A stretch of DNA of 39,634 nucleotides, from positions 1 to 39,634 of IMG/VR virus record IMGVR_UViG_3300036399_001237; one strand, written 5' to 3'. Shown here one piece after another: positions 17,257 to 24,289 of the stretch. Below the pieces are notes generated by a model that was not told where the DNA came from, did not search any database, and saw only the letters and a list, made by a program, of their open reading frames with translations. The number at the start of each line of letters is the position of its first letter. Position 1 is the stretch's first letter. This DNA is from a virus. Position numbers and translations under genes: made by a program.

Positions 17257-18255
17257 ATGAAACACAATCCCTATGCGGTGCGGTTTGAAGATTCGCGAAA
17301 TCGATGGGTGCTTGATCTCAAAGCATCCCATTTCGGGGATCGGAAACGGATGTTTTTTGAGACCGAGTTGGAGGCCCATTCGGAGGGGGCGCGGTTGGTG
17401 GATGTGTTGCGCGAGAAGGGGCGCGAGGGAGTGAGGAGCGAGGAGGGCGGGATGTCGGTGGCGGTGGCGACCCGGATGTTCGCAGCGGAGAACGCGACCA
17501 AATCGAAGTCGCATTTCGCGAAGGTCGAGATGTTGTGCAAGGAATTGAATGCCCGCTGGGCTGGGCCGGTCGCGGCGATCGAGCCGGTGGCGCTGACTCG
17601 GTGGCTTAACCAGACCTCGGATTCGCCGACCACCCGGGCGATGTGGTTTCGCTATGCGCGGATGTTTTTCCGCTGGGCTGCGAGGATGAGGTTCATCGAG
17701 AGGTCGCCTGTCGAGGGGATGCGGAGTCCGAAGGCGACCCCGGCGCGGAACATTTTGACGGCTTCGCAAATGAAGGAACTGCTCAAAGCTCCGATGCAGG
17801 ATGATGTGAAGGCGCTGGTGCTGCTAGGCGGGTTTGCGGGACTGCGGACGATTGAAGTCGCAAGGATGAATTGGGAGGATGTGGATTTTAAGTCGAAGCA
17901 AATCCATATTCGGCCCGAGGTCAGCAAACAGACCACGGGGATGCTGGAGCGAGTCGTAGACATGACCGAGCCGCTGGTGAAACGGAGGGAGTTTTTTAAG
18001 GGCAAAAAAGGTGTGATCGTGAAAGGATCGCTGGAGGCGTTGCATGAGGCGCGGCGGCGCGTGGCGCTTGGGATTGGCTGGGAGGGCTGGCCAGAGAATG
18101 CGCTGCGGCATTCGTTCGCGACTTACCATCTCGGGCGCTGCGGTAATGCGGGGCTGACCGCTTACCAGATGGGCCACACCTCGCCAGCGATGGTGCAGCG
18201 GGTCTATGCGGTTCCCGCCGTGCGGGCTGATTGGAAGGCGTTCTGGAGGATTTGA
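17257..18255 (+). CDS. int: tyrosine integrase
   Basis: A 332-aa site-specific recombinase. The start at ATG 17257 is preferred over an in-frame TTG at 17224, which would lie inside the arm sites. Residues 1-70 form a small arm-binding-like domain, about 75-160 the core-binding domain, and 165-332 the catalytic domain. Visible active-site residues are Arg197 (AGLRTIEVARMNWEDVD), Arg284 (NALRHSFATYHL), His307 (MGHTSP) and nucleophile Tyr317 (QRVYAV). The usual His of box II (HxLR) is Asn281. The gene lies directly downstream of the attP core, as expected for integration into tRNA-Ser. This makes the phage temperate. Confidence 0.9.
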   Translation: MKHNPYAVRFEDSRNRWVLDLKASHFGDRKRMFFETELEAHSEGARLVDVLREKGREGVRSEEGGMSVAVATRMFAAENATKSKSHFAKVEMLCKELNARWAGPVAAIEPVALTRWLNQTSDSPTTRAMWFRYARMFFRWAARMRFIERSPVEGMRSPKATPARNILTASQMKELLKAPMQDDVKALVLLGGFAGLRTIEVARMNWEDVDFKSKQIHIRPEVSKQTTGMLERVVDMTEPLVKRREFFKGKKGVIVKGSLEALHEARRRVALGIGWEGWPENALRHSFATYHLGRCGNAGLTAYQMGHTSPAMVQRVYAVPAVRADWKAFWRI

Positions 18256-18258
18256 CCT

Positions 18259-18441
18259 ATGCCTTACGCCAACAAAAAAACGCAGCGGAAATTTATGGCG
18301 AAGCAATATGCGGATCGCTACCGCACGGACGAGAAATTCAAGGAAGCGGAGAGGGATCGCAAAGCGGATTGGTATCAACGGAACCGCGAGAAGGTGATTG
18401 CGCGGGTAATGGAGAACAAGGCAAAGAAGGTGAGGAAATGA
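18259..18441 (+). CDS. small highly charged protein, unknown function
   Basis: A 60-aa protein starting at ATG 18259, four bases after the integrase stop. It is rich in Lys, Arg and Glu (PYANKKTQRKFMAKQYADRY, then WYQRNREKVIARVMENKAKK) and looks fully helical. Short basic proteins of this kind with a WYxxNREK pattern are frequent in phages and may bind nucleic acid, but I do not recognise a named family. It ends in an ATGA overlap with the next gene, so the two are probably co-translated with the integrase transcript. Confidence 0.6.
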   Translation: MPYANKKTQRKFMAKQYADRYRTDEKFKEAERDRKADWYQRNREKVIARVMENKAKKVRK

Positions 18442-18620
18442 GCAAGTCGAACTGGGCGGACAGATTTTGTGACTTGCTGGCAGACATCGAGGGCAGGCAA
18501 AAAGGGGCCGCGAGAGATGGCAGGAAAATGGCTGCGCTTGGATGGAAATTTATGTGGGTGCTAATCTTTTCTCCGCTTGGCTTGCTGCTTGTTTGGTGGG
18601 TTGTATCAATTGACAGGTGA
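18438..18620 (+). CDS. single-span membrane protein, unknown function
   Basis: A 60-aa protein starting at the ATG of an ATGA overlap. Residues 1-33 are polar and charged (WADRFCDLLADIEGRQKGAA). Residues 37-57 (FMWVLIFSPLGLLLVWWVVS) form one clear transmembrane helix. No family is recognised. Position after the integrase suggests a lysogeny-related or superinfection role, but this is only a guess. Confidence 0.55.
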   Translation: MSKSNWADRFCDLLADIEGRQKGAARDGRKMAALGWKFMWVLIFSPLGLLLVWWVVSIDR

Positions 18621-18858
18621 TAGCAGACAAAACCAGCATTCATGCGGGTTGGCGGTCGGGTGGATGGTTTTTATTTGGGTCGCCGGTTAAGTCCCCTCGC
18701 CTGCGGAGCGTCTGTTTAAGCGGGTGAAAATTTATTTCGGCCTGCGGAGCCTTTGCCAATGCGGTTGTCAAGGGTTTTTATTTGGTAGGGTTTCACCTTA
18801 TTGGAAAAAAATAAAAAAAATGCTTGGCGGGTTTATTAAACCCTAATAGGTTTCAATC
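18621..18858 (+). promoter_or_regulatory. 238-bp non-coding control region upstream of the RHH genes
   Basis: No gene is seen. The region contains two copies of CCTGCGGAGC (18700-18709 and 18741-18750), two copies of TTTTTATTTGG (about 18669 and 18775), an A-rich tract (18804-18820) and the perfect palindrome GGGTTTATTAAACCC (18829-18843). The palindrome sits 15 bp before the first ribbon-helix-helix gene. The layout suggests the promoter and operator of the lysogeny switch. No -35/-10 pair can be assigned with confidence. Confidence 0.6.
18829..18843 (+). promoter_or_regulatory. operator-like palindrome 1
   Basis: GGGTTTATTAAACCC is a perfect 15-bp palindrome 15 bp upstream of the first ribbon-helix-helix gene. 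Near-identical copies occur at 19073-19087 and 19165-19177. Ribbon-helix-helix repressors often bind short palindromic operators at their own promoter, so autoregulation is the likely role. Confidence 0.65.
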
Positions 18859-19041
18859 ATGCCTGACAAACTTGCAGACCATCGCCAGAGGGTCTCTATC
18901 GCCGAAGAGATCGAAATTGTAGAAGACCTCAAGGCACTTGCCGCAAGACAAGGAAAGACTCTTACTGATGTTTACGCTGAAGCCGCTCGGCTTTTGCTTG
19001 AACAAGAAAAAACCAATAAAAAGAAAGCACCAAAGAAATAA
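18859..19041 (+). CDS. ribbon-helix-helix (CopG/Arc-like) regulator 1
   Basis: A 60-aa protein starting at ATG 18859. Residues 10-48 (RQRVSIAEEIEIVEDLKALA then ARQGKTLTDVYAEAARLLLE) give the beta-strand, helix, turn, helix pattern of ribbon-helix-helix DNA-binding proteins, with a Lys-rich tail (KTNKKKAPKK). These act as dimers and insert the strand into the DNA major groove. The perfect palindrome at 18829 lies just upstream. Its stop overlaps the start of a second protein of the same fold (TAATG at 19039-19043). No other repressor candidate is visible, so this pair may govern lysogeny. Confidence 0.7.
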   Translation: MPDKLADHRQRVSIAEEIEIVEDLKALAARQGKTLTDVYAEAARLLLEQEKTNKKKAPKK

Positions 19042-19220
19042 TGAAAACCAACATTTCGATCACTCTTGATAAGGGTTTAATAAACCAACTTGAACAACTG
19101 GCAAAAGCGGAGGATCGGTCGCTTTCCTACATTTTGCGACTGGCAGGCCGCAGTTATCTTGAAAGGTTTAATAAACCAGAACAGATCGAAACCAAAGCAA
19201 CCAAAAGGAAGGCGGCGTGA
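19041..19220 (+). CDS. ribbon-helix-helix regulator 2
   Basis: A 59-aa protein starting at the ATG of the TAATG overlap and ending at TGA 19218-19220. The N-terminus KTNISITLDKGLINQLEQLA is a typical strand followed by helix A; EDRSLSYILRLAGRSYLE forms helix B. The tail is basic (KATKRKAA). Its own coding sequence holds two copies of the operator-like palindrome (GGGTTTAATAAACCA at 19073 and AGGTTTAATAAACCA at 19164). The protein may therefore bind within its own gene, or the two RHH proteins may share sites. Its stop overlaps a GTG start (GTGA) of the HTH gene. Confidence 0.7.
   Translation: MKTNISITLDKGLINQLEQLAKAEDRSLSYILRLAGRSYLERFNKPEQIETKATKRKAA
19073..19087 (+). promoter_or_regulatory. 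operator-like palindrome 2 (inside RHH gene 2)
   Basis: GGGTTTAATAAACCA, one mismatch from a perfect palindrome and nearly identical to 18829-18843. It encodes KGLINQ in RHH gene 2, so protein constraint cannot be excluded. Confidence 0.5.
19165..19177 (+). promoter_or_regulatory. operator-like palindrome 3 (inside RHH gene 2)
   Basis: GGTTTAATAAACC is the third copy of the same palindrome, 92 bp after the second. It encodes part of RFNKP in RHH gene 2. Confidence 0.5.
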
Positions 19221-19426
19221 GCGCGAAACTTCTTATGACGGTCGCCGAGGCGGCGTCAATGACCGGATACGCGCCGTGGACGATTCGGCAGTTTTGCAAC
19301 AAGGGGATGTTTACCGCCGAGAAGCCCCGTGGCGACCGTGGCGGCTGGCGCATCCTTCGGCCCTCGCTGGAGAAGTGGTGGTCGGACAAGCGCCGTGCAT
19401 CGCTCAACACCCGGAGGGTCGCGTAA
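19217..19426 (+). CDS. excisionase-like HTH DNA-binding protein
   Basis: A 69-aa protein with a GTG start in a GTGA overlap. The sequence LLMTVAEAASMTGYAPWTIR, then QFCNKGMFTAEKPRGDRG, then GWRILRPSLEKWW matches the MerR-like winged helix (HTH_17) used by excisionases and small phage regulators. Given an integrase upstream, a directionality factor that favours excision is the natural reading, but a transcriptional role is equally possible. The C-terminus is basic (SDKRRASLNTRRVA). Confidence 0.7.
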   Translation: MSAKLLMTVAEAASMTGYAPWTIRQFCNKGMFTAEKPRGDRGGWRILRPSLEKWWSDKRRASLNTRRVA

Positions 19427-19527
19427 TGGACACGATTCTCCGATGCCTAGATTTCGCCTTCGATTTTATCTGGATGATTTCGCCGGTCGTCATCCTCGGC
19501 CTTTGTGCATGGAGGTTGGCCCGATGA
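19426..19527 (+). CDS. 33-aa single-span membrane peptide
   Basis: A very short gene starting in TAATG (19424-19428) and ending in an ATGA overlap with the next gene. Residues 10-30 (FAFDFIWMISPVVILGLCAW) form one transmembrane helix, with a basic end (RLAR). The start and stop overlaps with both neighbours support it as real despite its length. Function unknown. Confidence 0.5.
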   Translation: MDTILRCLDFAFDFIWMISPVVILGLCAWRLAR

Positions 19528-19676
19528 GTGCAGGATTCGCCATCGCTCTCGCCATCCTCACCCTTGGGTCGTGCTTCGCCAGCTACCACTGCGGCCAACG
19601 CAATATGTTTATCCGCATGCGCCGTTTCGAGGAACGCCGCAGGCGATGGGCGGAATGGGAAGATTTCGAGGACTAA
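19524..19676 (+). CDS. 50-aa single-span membrane protein
   Basis: Starts in an ATGA overlap. Residues 3-20 (AGFAIALAILTLGSCFAS) are a membrane helix or signal; the rest is strongly charged (MRRFEERRRRWAEWEDFED). The topology is a short exported N-terminus with a helical cytoplasmic tail. It pairs with the 33-aa membrane peptide upstream. No family is recognised. Confidence 0.5.
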   Translation: MSAGFAIALAILTLGSCFASYHCGQRNMFIRMRRFEERRRRWAEWEDFED

Positions 19677-19759
19677 CCTCCTCACCACAAGAAAGCGCCC
19701 CGAAGGACTGGCATCCAACGGGGCAAAGTTAAACCACAAGAAAAGCAGTAATAACTAAA
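19677..19759 (+). promoter_or_regulatory. 83-bp leader before the recombination genes
   Basis: A non-coding gap with a direct repeat ACCACAAGAAA (about 19684 and 19733) flanking a 6-bp inverted repeat GCCCCG/CGGGGC (19697-19702 and 19719-19724). There is no T-run, so it is not a classical terminator. It is one of the few wide gene junctions in the middle of the genome without the 15-bp dispersed repeat. Confidence 0.35.
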
Positions 19760-20560
19760 ATGAGTAACACACAACTGACTACACAAGTCAACACACAAGT
19801 CGCCCTCGGCGACATGCAGGTGATGGCCTCGGCCATCGTGAAATCGGGTCTCTTTGGCATGAAGACACCAGACCAGGCACTGGCGCTGATGATCGTGGCG
19901 ACCGCCGAAGGGCGTCACCCCGGATCGGTGGCCAGCGACTACCATATCATTCAAGGCCGCGCATCGCTCAAGGCCGACTCGATGCTGGCGCGGTTCCAGC
20001 AAAGCGGCGGGCGTGTCGAGTGGCACGACCACACGAACGAGAAGGTCTCGGCGACATTCTCCCACCCTGCGGGCGGATCGCTCCGCATCGATTGGGACAT
20101 GGCTCGCGCCAAGGCGGCGGGTCTTGGATCGAAGGACAACTGGAAATCCTACCCTCGCCAAATGCTCCGGGCGCGGGTGATCTCGGAGGGGGTCCGTGCG
20201 ACCTTTCCTGCGGTCCTCAATGGGATGTATACCCCGGAGGAAGTCGGTGAGTTTGACTCCCCTCGCCCAACACGCTCGGTGAAGGTGGAGGTCGCACCAG
20301 AGCCGGTGGCGGAAGCACCGAAGCTGATCGAGGTCGAGGCCGTGGCGGTTTCGGCTGATACCACGCCGGAACCGGATTGGGCGGCTGAATTGGAAAAGCG
20401 CATTTTCGAGCATGAGAAGCAGGTCAACGCCTTTCTCGTTGCCAAAGGCCAGATCACCGAGGGCCAGACCTTCCGCGACATTGCGGATGAGGGCTACCGC
20501 AACCGCGTTTTGTCGAACACTCCACGATTCATCGAGGCCGTTCTCAAGGAGGTCGCATAA
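19760..20560 (+). CDS. RecT-like single-strand annealing protein (probable)
   Basis: A 266-aa protein. Residues 18-165 (MQVMASAIVKSGLFGMKTPD, SVASDYHIIQGRASLKADSM, WKSYPRQMLRARVISEGVRA) match a phage protein group usually annotated as RecT-like recombinases. These anneal complementary single strands during recombination and replication. The next gene, a Cas4/RecB-like nuclease, would supply the exonuclease of the pair. Residues 197-201 are VSADT, encoded by a copy of the dispersed repeat, in a Pro/Glu/Val-rich linker before a helical C-terminal segment (residues about 208-266). It ends in TAATG with the next gene. Confidence 0.65.
   Translation: MSNTQLTTQVNTQVALGDMQVMASAIVKSGLFGMKTPDQALALMIVATAEGRHPGSVASDYHIIQGRASLKADSMLARFQQSGGRVEWHDHTNEKVSATFSHPAGGSLRIDWDMARAKAAGLGSKDNWKSYPRQMLRARVISEGVRATFPAVLNGMYTPEEVGEFDSPRPTRSVKVEVAPEPVAEAPKLIEVEAVAVSADTTPEPDWAAELEKRIFEHEKQVNAFLVAKGQITEGQTFRDIADEGYRNRVLSNTPRFIEAVLKEVA
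20349..20363 (+). repeat. dispersed repeat, in-frame copy 4
   Basis: TTTCGGCTGATACCA, read as VSADT in the linker between the annealing domain and the C-terminal helical part of the RecT-like protein. It is identical to the copy at 10908-10922 in a different gene. Confidence 0.85.
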
Positions 20561-21588
20561 TGAGCGCGACGATCCGACACTCCGCTCTCGACAAGCTCGA
20601 CTTGTGTCCGTGCTTTGAATCCAACCCCGTCTCCGGCCCTGCGGCGGAGCGTGGGACTCGGATGGACTTGGCCTTCCGTGGTCTCCTCATGGGTGAGCGC
20701 CAGCCGTTCCTCTCGATCTCTGACGACGAGCAGGATGCGGTGCTGTGGGCGGTCACAACGGCCAAGGAATTGGCCGAGGGGCATGAGATCATCGCCGACG
20801 AGGCGCTCCTCAAGGTGGTGACTCCGCATCTCTCGCATGAGGGAACGGAGGATTCGCGAGTGAATGCGAAATCCATGAGCATGGATTTGAAGTCGGGCCA
20901 AATGCGGTCTTACCACAAGCAGCAGGCGGCTTACGCCCTCGGAAACATGGACCGCACATTCGCGAAAGAGTGGGAGTGTGTGTTGCTATTCTGCGACCAG
21001 CGCGAGGTGGTCCACTACCGCTACACCTACGACGAAGCTGATGCGTGGGTGAAGGGGATCGTGGCCTCGGCGACCGATCCCAACCGCCAGCCCTGCGCTA
21101 ATGAGTATTGCTCATGGTGCCTCAAAAAAGACCGATGCCCACAGGTTGTCGAGCCGGTCGTGCAGACGCTGGCGACCGTTGAATCCTCGGTCTCGCTGGC
21201 CGATGTCCGGCAGGGGATTCTGGCCGACCCGGATCGGCTGGGGAAATTCCTCAAGGCGGCGTCGATTTTTGAGAAGGAACTCCTCAAGCCGATCAAGGAT
21301 GCGGCGAAGGAACTCCTCGCGGCCAATGGGGAGGTGCCTGGTTGGAAACTCCAGCACCAAAGCGGGAGCGAGTATTTCGACCGGCTGGCCGTTGTCTCAG
21401 CGGCGGTGGCTGGGAAGTCGGGCCTCGATGATCTCGTCGCGGCGATGGGTGGCGACATGGGTGGCAAGGCGTTCCGCGAATGGCATGAGAAAATGCGAAT
21501 GCCGGTGCGGGAGGAGAACGCGCAACGCAAGGCCGACATCGTGAAGCTCGTCGAGGACAAGCCGAAGAAAGCGAGGGCCGTGAAATGA
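20560..21588 (+). CDS. Cas4/RecB-like exonuclease (DUF2800-like)
   Basis: A 342-aa protein with GGAGG before ATG 20560. The N-terminus SALDKLDLCPCFESNPVSGP with AAERGTRMD is the phage Cas4/RecB-like (PD-(D/E)XK) start. The active-site region reads EGTEDSRVNAKSMSMDLKSG, with DLK as the likely D-x-K, followed by YHKQQAAYALGNM. A Cys cluster C179-x4-C-x2-C-x5-C193 (CANEYCSWCLKKDRC), together with Cys16 or Cys18, may hold an Fe-S cluster as in Cas4 and AddB-type nucleases. Its likely job is 5' end resection that feeds the RecT-like protein upstream. Confidence 0.75.
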   Translation: MSATIRHSALDKLDLCPCFESNPVSGPAAERGTRMDLAFRGLLMGERQPFLSISDDEQDAVLWAVTTAKELAEGHEIIADEALLKVVTPHLSHEGTEDSRVNAKSMSMDLKSGQMRSYHKQQAAYALGNMDRTFAKEWECVLLFCDQREVVHYRYTYDEADAWVKGIVASATDPNRQPCANEYCSWCLKKDRCPQVVEPVVQTLATVESSVSLADVRQGILADPDRLGKFLKAASIFEKELLKPIKDAAKELLAANGEVPGWKLQHQSGSEYFDRLAVVSAAVAGKSGLDDLVAAMGGDMGGKAFREWHEKMRMPVREENAQRKADIVKLVEDKPKKARAVK

Positions 21589-21851
21589 GTGATCGACCTA
21601 CACCGGAGACGGACGCAATGCGTAAGCAGACATGGCAAAGCTCCCAGCCTCCGACGAGTCCAATACCGGGAGAATTTGCAAAAAAACTGGAGCGAGAACG
21701 CGACGAGGCACGATTTGAGCGTGACGCATGGCGTAACCACGCTGAAAGGTTGGCTGAAATCCTTTCCGATGAAACGCCATTGGCAACAATCGGAACTGAT
21801 GTTTTTGAGGCATTGGAGGAGTTTCGCAGGTTAAAGGAGGCATCCCTATGA
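21585..21851 (+). CDS. small phage protein, helical, unknown function
   Basis: An 88-aa protein starting in an ATGA overlap. The pattern MSDRPTPETDAMRKQTW, then IPGEFAKKLERERDEARFER, is a common phage protein type, with a short disordered start and a long charged coiled coil (residues 30-88). No biochemical role is known to me. It sits in the replication operon. Confidence 0.6.
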   Translation: MSDRPTPETDAMRKQTWQSSQPPTSPIPGEFAKKLERERDEARFERDAWRNHAERLAEILSDETPLATIGTDVFEALEEFRRLKEASL

Positions 21852-22138
21852 CCGGCGAGGAACTGCGCGACCGGGGCATCCTGCAAGTGGATGCCAACAC
21901 CTCGGAGGATTGGAAGGCGACCTGCGATGGGGTCATCTCATGGCTGGCCCGCAACGGAGCGGAATTCACCGCCGAGGATGTCCGGCCATGGATTCCCGAA
22001 CCGCCCCACCCGAACGCGATGGGCGCGAGGTTTTCCGCAGCGGTCAAGGCAGGGAGGATTCGTCACCTCTGCTACCGCAAGGCGAAGAGGGCGAAAGCTC
22101 ATGCCCGGGTGCTGGCCGTTTATAGGGGGGCGGCATGA
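21848..22138 (+). CDS. small phage protein, winged-helix-like
   Basis: A 96-aa protein starting in an ATGA overlap. The sequence ISWLARNGAEFTAEDVRPWI, then PEPPHPNAMGARFSAAVKAG, then RIRHLCYRKAKRAKAHARV reads as a small winged-helix domain. Proteins with this pattern are widespread in phage replication regions. DNA binding is an inference from the predicted fold and its basic end. Confidence 0.55.
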   Translation: MTGEELRDRGILQVDANTSEDWKATCDGVISWLARNGAEFTAEDVRPWIPEPPHPNAMGARFSAAVKAGRIRHLCYRKAKRAKAHARVLAVYRGAA

Positions 22139-22365
22139 ACATTCAGTTTGAATTTTCATTTCAAGAACTGGAGCCGGTGAAGGTCGTGAAAAACAACTGG
22201 GGACCATTCTGGCATGTGATGCAGGGCATTTACTGCTGGCCTGGTGATGCCAATCAAAAGACATTTGCAAGCATCGAGGAAGCGGCGGCTTTTGCCAAGC
22301 GCCACGGTGCGGACCCTGTTGTGGGTATCGAGGCGCTGCACGGACGCCACAGGAGGGCAGCATGA
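22135..22365 (+). CDS. hypothetical 76-aa protein
   Basis: Starts in an ATGA overlap and ends in another. It contains NNWGPFWHVMQGIYCWPGDA and SIEEAAAFAKRHGADPVVGI, an alpha/beta pattern without a recognised family. The DNA from about 22140 to 22800 is more AT-rich than the surroundings, so this gene and the next may have been acquired together. Confidence 0.5.
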   Translation: MNIQFEFSFQELEPVKVVKNNWGPFWHVMQGIYCWPGDANQKTFASIEEAAAFAKRHGADPVVGIEALHGRHRRAA

Positions 22366-23051
22366 CTAAACGACCGGCGTTTCAATTCTACCCTTCGGAC
22401 TTTTTAGTGGGGACGGCAATCCTCACCCCAGAGGAAACAGGCATCTACATTCGCTTGCTTTGCTACCAATGGACAAATGGTGGACTCCCAAACCATGTGT
22501 CCATCTTGGCGAGGCTTGCTGCTTGCGAAGACGAGTCTTCGGTTGATGCGGTTATGAAGCTCAAGTTTGAGGAAGGTGAAGATGGAAAATTGTATAACAA
22601 TCGACTTGAGGAGGTTAGGCAGGAGCAGGAGCAGTATCGTGAAAAACAACGCGAAAACGCTAAAAAGCGATGGGTTGACAATGCCACGGCAATGCCACCG
22701 CATGATTCTGGCATCGAGGTGGCATCGAAACGGCATATGCCAAACGCATGCTCTTCTTCTTCTTCTTCATCTTCAAAAGAAGAGACGATGGTTGAATTTC
22801 CAACAAACCTAAAAACTCCGGAATTTGAGAAGGCTTGGAAGGAATATCTGGAATACCGCAAAAACGGGCGCATGAAATCCCTGCTGCCGACAAGCCAAGT
22901 GGCGCAACTCAAAAAGATGAGTGAGTGGGGGCATGACGCTGCGATCAAAGCGATCAACGAATCGATCTCCCAAGGGTGGCAGGGCATTTTTGAACCCAAA
23001 GCCACATTCAACGGGAAACAACAAAAGCCACGCGCAGCATCTTGTTTATGA
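22362..23051 (+). CDS. DUF1376-family replication protein (possible helicase loader)
   Basis: A 229-aa protein starting in an ATGA overlap. Residues 1-60 (RPAFQFYPSDFLVGTAILTP, EETGIYIRLLCYQWTNGGLP) are the DUF1376 signature, a winged-helix domain found in phage replication initiators. Residues about 75-105 form a charged helix. Residues 131-138 are a run of eight serines encoded by a TCT/TCA tract (about 22750). The C-terminal part (EFEKAWKEYLEYRKNGRM to SISQGWQGIF) resembles the end of helicase-loader proteins. The DnaB-type helicase is the next gene and starts in an ATGA overlap, supporting a loader role. Confidence 0.7.
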   Translation: MTKRPAFQFYPSDFLVGTAILTPEETGIYIRLLCYQWTNGGLPNHVSILARLAACEDESSVDAVMKLKFEEGEDGKLYNNRLEEVRQEQEQYREKQRENAKKRWVDNATAMPPHDSGIEVASKRHMPNACSSSSSSSSKEETMVEFPTNLKTPEFEKAWKEYLEYRKNGRMKSLLPTSQVAQLKKMSEWGHDAAIKAINESISQGWQGIFEPKATFNGKQQKPRAASCL

Positions 23052-24289
23052 AAGAAGTCCCTATAGCCAAAACTGCCGAGGAGGCAGCGTTGAGTCTGAT
23101 TGTTTCCGACCCGGATATCTTTTCGGCATTGCCGTGGGATGCCTCGCTTTTCGCTTTGGAGCCTAACAGAACGATCTTTGATGCCATAGCAAGGGTTCAC
23201 CAGCGGACAGGTGCTTGCAGCGCGATACAGGCGATTTGTGAGCTTGAGACTAGTGGTCGTCTGGAGTTTTGCGGAGGAACGCCAGCAGTCATGGAGGTTT
23301 TCAAAACTTCTTTGTATGGACCGGGTGCTATCGCGCAATCGGTCGCATCGGATTACCGTAGACAATTGGCGAAGGCGAAAGGGTTCCGCGATGCGATAGC
23401 GGCATGGACAGAATCCGAGCCAGATATCCGGCGAATGAACTGCGACTTGGCCGAAATTTCCGAAAAGATCGCTCGGGCAGCAGCGGGGAATGTGGTCGAG
23501 GAAAAAACCATCAAGCATCATTTAACCGAACTGATTGACGATCTTGAGCAGAAAACAGCAATTGAAACTTTCACCACCGGCATTCCGGCATTGGATAGGC
23601 ATTTCCATGGAGGATTGCTGCGAGGGGAAATGCTGGTGGTCGGGGCTGATACTGGAGGAGGGAAAAGCATTTTGCTTTACCAAGCCGCGCTCCAAGCTCT
23701 TGAGGCTGGGAAGCGTGTCGCGATCTTTTCTTTGGAGATGCCTGCCAAGGCGATCCTGCGGCGGATGGCGGCAAACATGATTGGGAAGCGGGTGGAGGGT
23801 ATTCGGGAAATGACCGGCGACCAGCGCCATGTCGCCAGCGGATTTGACCTTTCCAATGCGTTTGCGCGATTGATGAATTACCCGCTGACGATCCACGACA
23901 CGATTTCCGAAGTGGCAGAGATCGATGCCGAGGCGCATCGGTTGGTCGCGATGGGGAAAGCTGATCTCATCGTTGTCGATTATCTTCAAATTGTCACGAT
24001 GCCGAAGGCGGACAGCCGGGAACAGGCGATCTCGGAACTCGCCCGGAGGTTGAAGCTCACCGCCCTCAAGACCAATTCCGTGGTGCTGACCGCTTCGCAA
24101 CTCAACGAGGAGGGTCGGTTGCGCGAATCTCGCGCCATTGGTCACCATGCCGATGCGGTCATTAACATCCGGCACGATGGGTCGCCGATCATTGTCATCG
24201 ATAAAAATCGGCGAGGGCAACGAGGGGCTACCGTGCCGGTGGTGATGCGTGGAGACATTTCCCGTTTTGAGGAGGATCAAAACCAATGA
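23048..24289 (+). CDS. DnaB-type replicative helicase
   Basis: A 413-aa protein. ATG 23048 overlaps the previous stop (ATGA) and is chosen over an upstream TTG. Residues 1-100 match the DnaB N-terminal domain (EEAALSLIVSDPDIFSALPW). The RecA-like motor has Walker A GADTGGGKS at 199-207, Walker B LIVVDYLQ at about 306-313, and the DnaB helix pattern SLEMPAKAILRRM. Later motifs include TASQLNEEGRLRESRAIGHH and VIDKNRRGQRG, the arginine-finger region. It should unwind DNA at the phage fork. No phage DNA polymerase or primase is seen, so the host replisome is probably recruited. Confidence 0.9.
   Translation: MKEVPIAKTAEEAALSLIVSDPDIFSALPWDASLFALEPNRTIFDAIARVHQRTGACSAIQAICELETSGRLEFCGGTPAVMEVFKTSLYGPGAIAQSVASDYRRQLAKAKGFRDAIAAWTESEPDIRRMNCDLAEISEKIARAAAGNVVEEKTIKHHLTELIDDLEQKTAIETFTTGIPALDRHFHGGLLRGEMLVVGADTGGGKSILLYQAALQALEAGKRVAIFSLEMPAKAILRRMAANMIGKRVEGIREMTGDQRHVASGFDLSNAFARLMNYPLTIHDTISEVAEIDAEAHRLVAMGKADLIVVDYLQIVTMPKADSREQAISELARRLKLTALKTNSVVLTASQLNEEGRLRESRAIGHHADAVINIRHDGSPIIVIDKNRRGQRGATVPVVMRGDISRFEEDQNQ

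Noticed and set aside
19697-19724. Rho-independent terminator before the RecT-like gene
   Set aside because: Only a 6-bp stem with a 16-base loop and no T-run.
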